Assembly (NCBI RefSeq): GCF_001431205.1
Contig: NZ_LGPC01000011.1
Coordinates: 339,271 to 403,270, forward strand
Source: Staphylococcus sp. NAM3COL9
GTDB lineage: Bacteria; Bacillota; Bacilli; Staphylococcales; Staphylococcaceae
Length of the DNA stretch: 64,000 bases
Reading direction: 5' to 3'
Numbering within the stretch: the first letter of the stretch is position 1; every line of letters begins with the position of its first letter. The translations under genes and the position numbers were made by a program. Shown here piece after piece: positions 61,520 to 64,000 of this stretch. The notes below the pieces were generated by a model. The model ran no database searches and had not been told where the DNA came from. It worked only from the letters and a program-made list of their open reading frames with translations.

Positions 61520-62506
61520 TTAGGATTCTAGTGGTGTTTGTTTTTTAGATAAAATACTTTGAGTGATAATACCGCCATGGTATTTGCCGTTTTCTATAAA
61601 TATTGTATTTGCATCATTACCTGCCGCAATGACACCAGCAATATAGCAATTTTCGACATTTGTTTCATAAGTTTCTTTGTTATAAACTGGCGCAGTACCA
61701 AATTCATTACTGTTGATATCTATACCAATAGATTGTAGAAAATCATAGTCTGGATGATAACCAATCATAGCGAAGACATAATCATTAAAAATTTCAATTG
61801 TTTGATTTCCTTGCTCATAAAATACACTATCTTCTGTTATTTTAGTAACATTTGAATTAAATGCCATGTTAATTTTTTCATGACGTACTAGAGATTCAAA
61901 GTTCGGTAAAATCCATGGTTTAATTGCTTTTGGATAATCTTCTCCACGATAAATAACTGTTACGTTTGCCCCAGCTTTTTCTAACTCTAGAGCTGCATCT
62001 ACAGCTGAGTTTTTACCTCCGACAATTACAACGTTTTGGTCAAAATAAGGATGTGCTTCTTTAAAATAATGCATTACTTTTGGAAGCTCTGCTCCATCTA
62101 CTTCAAGATGATTGTGATGACCATAATAGCCAGTTGCTACAGTAAGGAATCTACACTGATAGACATCTTTAGTTGTTGTAATCGTAAAACGGTTATTAAT
62201 TTTTTTCACTGTGAGGACTTCTTCAAAAGCATTAACGCGCAATTGATGATGCTTAACCACTGCTCTGTAATATACTAGAGCTTGATTTCTATGTGGTTTG
62301 CTTTCTTCAACAATAAATGGAATATCCCCAATACTTAATTTATCACTTGATGAAAAGAAAGTTTGATGCGTTGGATAATTATAGATCGCATCTACAACAT
62401 TTCCTTTTTCAATAACTAAAGTATCAATACCTTTTTTCTTTTGTTCAATAGCAGCACTTAATCCACAAGGACCGCCACCAATAATTATACTTTCAACTGT
62501 TTTCAT
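61520..62506 (-). CDS. ypdA: Bacillithiol disulfide reductase YpdA
   Basis: NADPH-dependent flavoprotein that reduces bacillithiol disulfide in the BrxA/BSH/YpdA pathway. 328 residues. FAD loop SIIIGGGPCGLSAAIEQKKK includes the conserved C14 used in catalysis; NADPH loop VVIVGGKNSAVDAALELEKA; AYGYYG-like VATGYYGHHNH. Its promoter (TTGGTT-16-TATAAT, minus strand, 62538-62565) is clear. Confidence 0.95.
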   Translation of the reverse strand: MKTVESIIIGGGPCGLSAAIEQKKKGIDTLVIEKGNVVDAIYNYPTHQTFFSSSDKLSIGDIPFIVEESKPHRNQALVYYRAVVKHHQLRVNAFEEVLTVKKINNRFTITTTKDVYQCRFLTVATGYYGHHNHLEVDGAELPKVMHYFKEAHPYFDQNVVIVGGKNSAVDAALELEKAGANVTVIYRGEDYPKAIKPWILPNFESLVRHEKINMAFNSNVTKITEDSVFYEQGNQTIEIFNDYVFAMIGYHPDYDFLQSIGIDINSNEFGTAPVYNKETYETNVENCYIAGVIAAGNDANTIFIENGKYHGGIITQSILSKKQTPLES

Positions 62507-62537
62507 AGTTTATTTGTCCTCCTTATACCACCAATAT

Positions 62538-62565
62538 ATTATACCAATAGTTTAGGAAAAACCAA
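62538..62565 (-). promoter_or_regulatory. ypdA promoter
   Basis: TATAAT at 62538-62543 and TTGGTT at 62560-62565 on the minus strand, 16 bases apart; AAGGAGGA precedes the ATG. Confidence 0.6.
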
Positions 62566-62628
62566 ATGATAGAAATCAAATATTTTTGCACAAAATAGAT
62601 TGACGCTTTATTAATATTAAAAATCTAA

Positions 62629-62672
62629 TACAAAAACGACCAAACTCACTAATTTAAGGAGTTTGGTCGTTT
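62629..62672 (-). terminator. Terminator of ebpS
   Basis: AAACGACCAAACTC (62634-62647) and GAGTTTGGTCGTTT (62659-62672), perfect 14-bp stem, five T on the minus strand, about 28 bases past the stop. Confidence 0.9.
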
Positions 62673-62700
62673 AATTAGTTTTTACTTATGAGGTAATAAA

Positions 62701-64000
62701 CTATTGTGGAATAACAAGGCGTTGTCCATTATGGATTTCATTTCCTTGTAGATTATTTGCTTGTCTGATTTTTTCAACGTTTTCTGGTGAACCACTACCA
62801 TAATATTGAATAGCAATTCTATATAGGTTTTGGCCATTGACTACATGCGATTGTTGGCCAGAGTTACTATTTGCTTGTTCGCTATCTTGGTTGTTAGTTG
62901 CTTGAGATTGATCTGAAGATGAATTACTTTGAGCGTTAGATTGGTCATTTTGTTGATCTTGACCACTTTGACTGCTTTGGTCGCTTTGACCTTGACTGTT
63001 TTGTGCACTATTTGTTGTATCTTGTGAACCATTGCTAGCTGAATCAGAATTAGCATCGCTAGTTGCTTGATCAGAATTAGCGTCATTATCTGCTTGATCA
63101 GAATTTTCGCTATCAGAATTAGCGTCACTATTTGCTTGGTCAGAATTTTCGCTATCAGAAGTGGCAGAATCTGAACCACTATTGCTGTCTTCTGAGTTTG
63201 CAGAAGAGTCATCTTTATTAGCTTTATCATCTTCTGATTTTTTATCTTCGTCTTTATCTTTTTCAGAATCAGACTTACTATCTTTGTTATCAGCTACTTT
63301 TTTGTCATCGCTTTTTTTGTCATCATCGTTATCGCCAGTTAAAGCCATTCCACCGAAAATAGCAATTGCAGCTAATATTAATATCGCAGCTAATATTGGT
63401 AATAATTTACCTAATAAACCGCCTTTTTTCTTTTTCTTATTATCGTCGTCATTATCATCGTCGTTCTTACCGTTGCCACCATTACCGCCGTTGCCATTTC
63501 CACCGCCAGCTTTAGAATGTGCCGCTGCGGCAGCACCTGCACCAGTTGCAGCAGCGCCTCCAGCTACAGCGGCACCTTTTTTCTTAGAACTATTTTTATC
63601 ATTTTTATTTTTATCTTTATTTTCTGCTTCGTTTTCGCTGTGATTATCTTTGTTGTCTTTGTGTTTGCCAGCAGCATAAGCACCTGCACCAGTTGCACCA
63701 GTTGCAGCAGCGGCACCTCCAGCTACAGCAGCACCTTTTTTCTTAGAACTATTTTTATCATTTTCAGAATGCGAAGCATCGTCTGATTTGTCTACTTGTT
63801 CGCTATCTGATTTGTTGATATTTTGTTCATTATCATTTAAGTCATTTTCTGAACTCTTATTATCGTTGTGTTTGCCAGCAGCATAAGCACCTGCACCAGT
63901 TGCAGCAGCGGCACCTCCAGCTACATCAGCACCTTTTTTCTTAGAACTATTTTTATCATTTTCAGAATGCGAAGCATCGTCTGATTTGTCTACTTGTTCG
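62701..64000 (-). CDS. ebpS: Elastin-binding protein EbpS, 5' end outside window
   Basis: Cell-surface protein anchored in the membrane with a C-terminal LysM wall-binding domain. The open frame continues without stop from 62701 to the window edge (433 codons), so a start at 63348 is false. Visible order from the N side: two long ~69-residue repeats with the motif [20 protein letters not shown] and a third shorter copy, a Gly/Asn/Asp stretch, the membrane span [19 protein letters not shown] (~213-235 of the visible part). A Ser/Asp/Asn/Gln-rich region follows and the LysM ([23 protein letters not shown]). S. aureus EbpS binds elastin by its N-terminal part, which is not seen here. Confidence 0.9.
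   Translation of the reverse strand, partial: EQVDKSDDASHSENDKNSSKKKGADVAGGAAAATGAGAYAAGKHNDNKSSENDLNDNEQNINKSDSEQVDKSDDASHSENDKNSSKKKGAAVAGGAAAATGATGAGAYAAGKHKDNKDNHSENEAENKDKNKNDKNSSKKKGAAVAGGAAATGAGAAAAAHSKAGGGNGNGGNGGNGKNDDDNDDDNKKKKKGGLLGKLLPILAAILILAAIAIFGGMALTGDNDDDKKSDDKKVADNKDSKSDSEKDKDEDKKSEDDKANKDDSSANSEDSNSGSDSATSDSENSDQANSDANSDSENSDQADNDANSDQATSDANSDSASNGSQDTTNSAQNSQGQSDQSSQSGQDQQNDQSNAQSNSSSDQSQATNNQDSEQANSNSGQQSHVVNGQNLYRIAIQYYGSGSPENVEKIRQANNLQGNEIHNGQRLVIPQ
63517..64000 (-). repeat. Tandem Ala/Gly-rich coding repeats in ebpS
   Basis: Two near-identical copies with a period of 207 bases (63661 and 63868 mark equivalent points), one carrying a 9-base insertion (an added ATG triplet of residues), and a shorter, diverged third copy at ~63517-63610. 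Further copies may lie beyond the window edge. Confidence 0.85.

Noticed and set aside
62701..63348. LysM protein beginning at the Met at 63348
   Set aside because: The frame is open without stop to the window edge and a membrane span lies just before that Met; it is the C-terminal part of ebpS.
63161..63643. Plus-strand 160-codon frame opposite ebpS
   Set aside because: Low-complexity Ser/Pro/Ala product, exact antisense of the ebpS repeat and acidic regions, no ribosome-binding site.
63517..64000. CRISPR-like periodic repeat
   Set aside because: Period of 207 bases, in frame, coding Ala/Gly-rich protein; no short direct repeats with unique spacers.

Overview
This is a low-GC Firmicutes chromosome window that reads as a Staphylococcus, most likely a coagulase-negative species. 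The evidence is the unbroken staphylococcal gene order (odhBA-arlSR-isrR-pgpB-murG, msrAB-crr, dfrA-thyA-brxA, recU-pbp2, dinG-birA-cca-bshA, aro genes-ndk-hepT-menG-hepS-hup-gpsA-der-rpsA-cmk, ypdA-ebpS), together with bacillithiol genes and a type-B RNase P RNA. Proteins resemble their S. aureus counterparts but differ at many positions, so S. aureus itself is unlikely. The species cannot be fixed from sequence reading alone.

Layout. 1-1.8 kb is a small accessory-looking end: an AraC-type regulator cut by the window edge, a decayed coding scrap, and an XRE-cupin regulator behind a perfect 14-bp inverted repeat that overlaps its promoter. 2-8.4 kb holds 2-oxoglutarate dehydrogenase (odhAB) and the ArlRS two-component system. 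8.5-8.7 kb holds an iron-controlled small RNA (IsrR type) with two Fur boxes. 9-19.4 kb is a long minus-strand run: PAP2 phosphatase, MurG, GNAT, CtpA protease, Msr repair enzymes with PTS EIIA, DegV, folate/thymidylate genes, bacilliredoxin and two NifU-N-domain proteins. 19.6-29.3 kb has a preQ1 riboswitch with its transporter, an RNase H-like protein, a 5'-3' exonuclease, a double dynamin, RarD and an rRNA methyltransferase-like protein. 29.4-36.2 kb is RNase P RNA and the cell-division/wall cluster (gpsB, ypsA, yppE, recU, pbp2, ypoC, nth, dnaD). 36.3-44 kb is asnS, dinG, birA, cca, bshA and a MazG-like hydrolase. 44.3-60 kb holds YugP and YpjA, then shikimate, nucleotide, menaquinone/heptaprenyl, HU, glycerophosphate, ribosome-assembly and CMP-kinase genes. 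60.1-64 kb has asparaginase, YpdA and the 3' part of ebpS.

How the parts work together. Three elements of bacillithiol thiol chemistry lie in the window (BshA makes it, BrxA uses it, YpdA recycles it), beside MsrA/MsrB. AroA/B/C, MenG, HepS and HepT together supply chorismate and the prenyl tail and final methylation of menaquinone. MurG, PBP2, GpsB, RecU and the NTD of EbpS tie wall growth to division. IsrR beside arlR would spare iron by repressing iron-using enzymes.

Most of the window is conserved core genome. The most informative non-coding elements are IsrR with two Fur boxes, the preQ1-I riboswitch whose pseudoknot reaches the ribosome-binding site, the XRE operator, and a palindrome shared by the recU-pbp2 and hepS upstream regions. 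I found no prophage, CRISPR array, tRNA, intact insertion sequence or clearly new multi-gene system.
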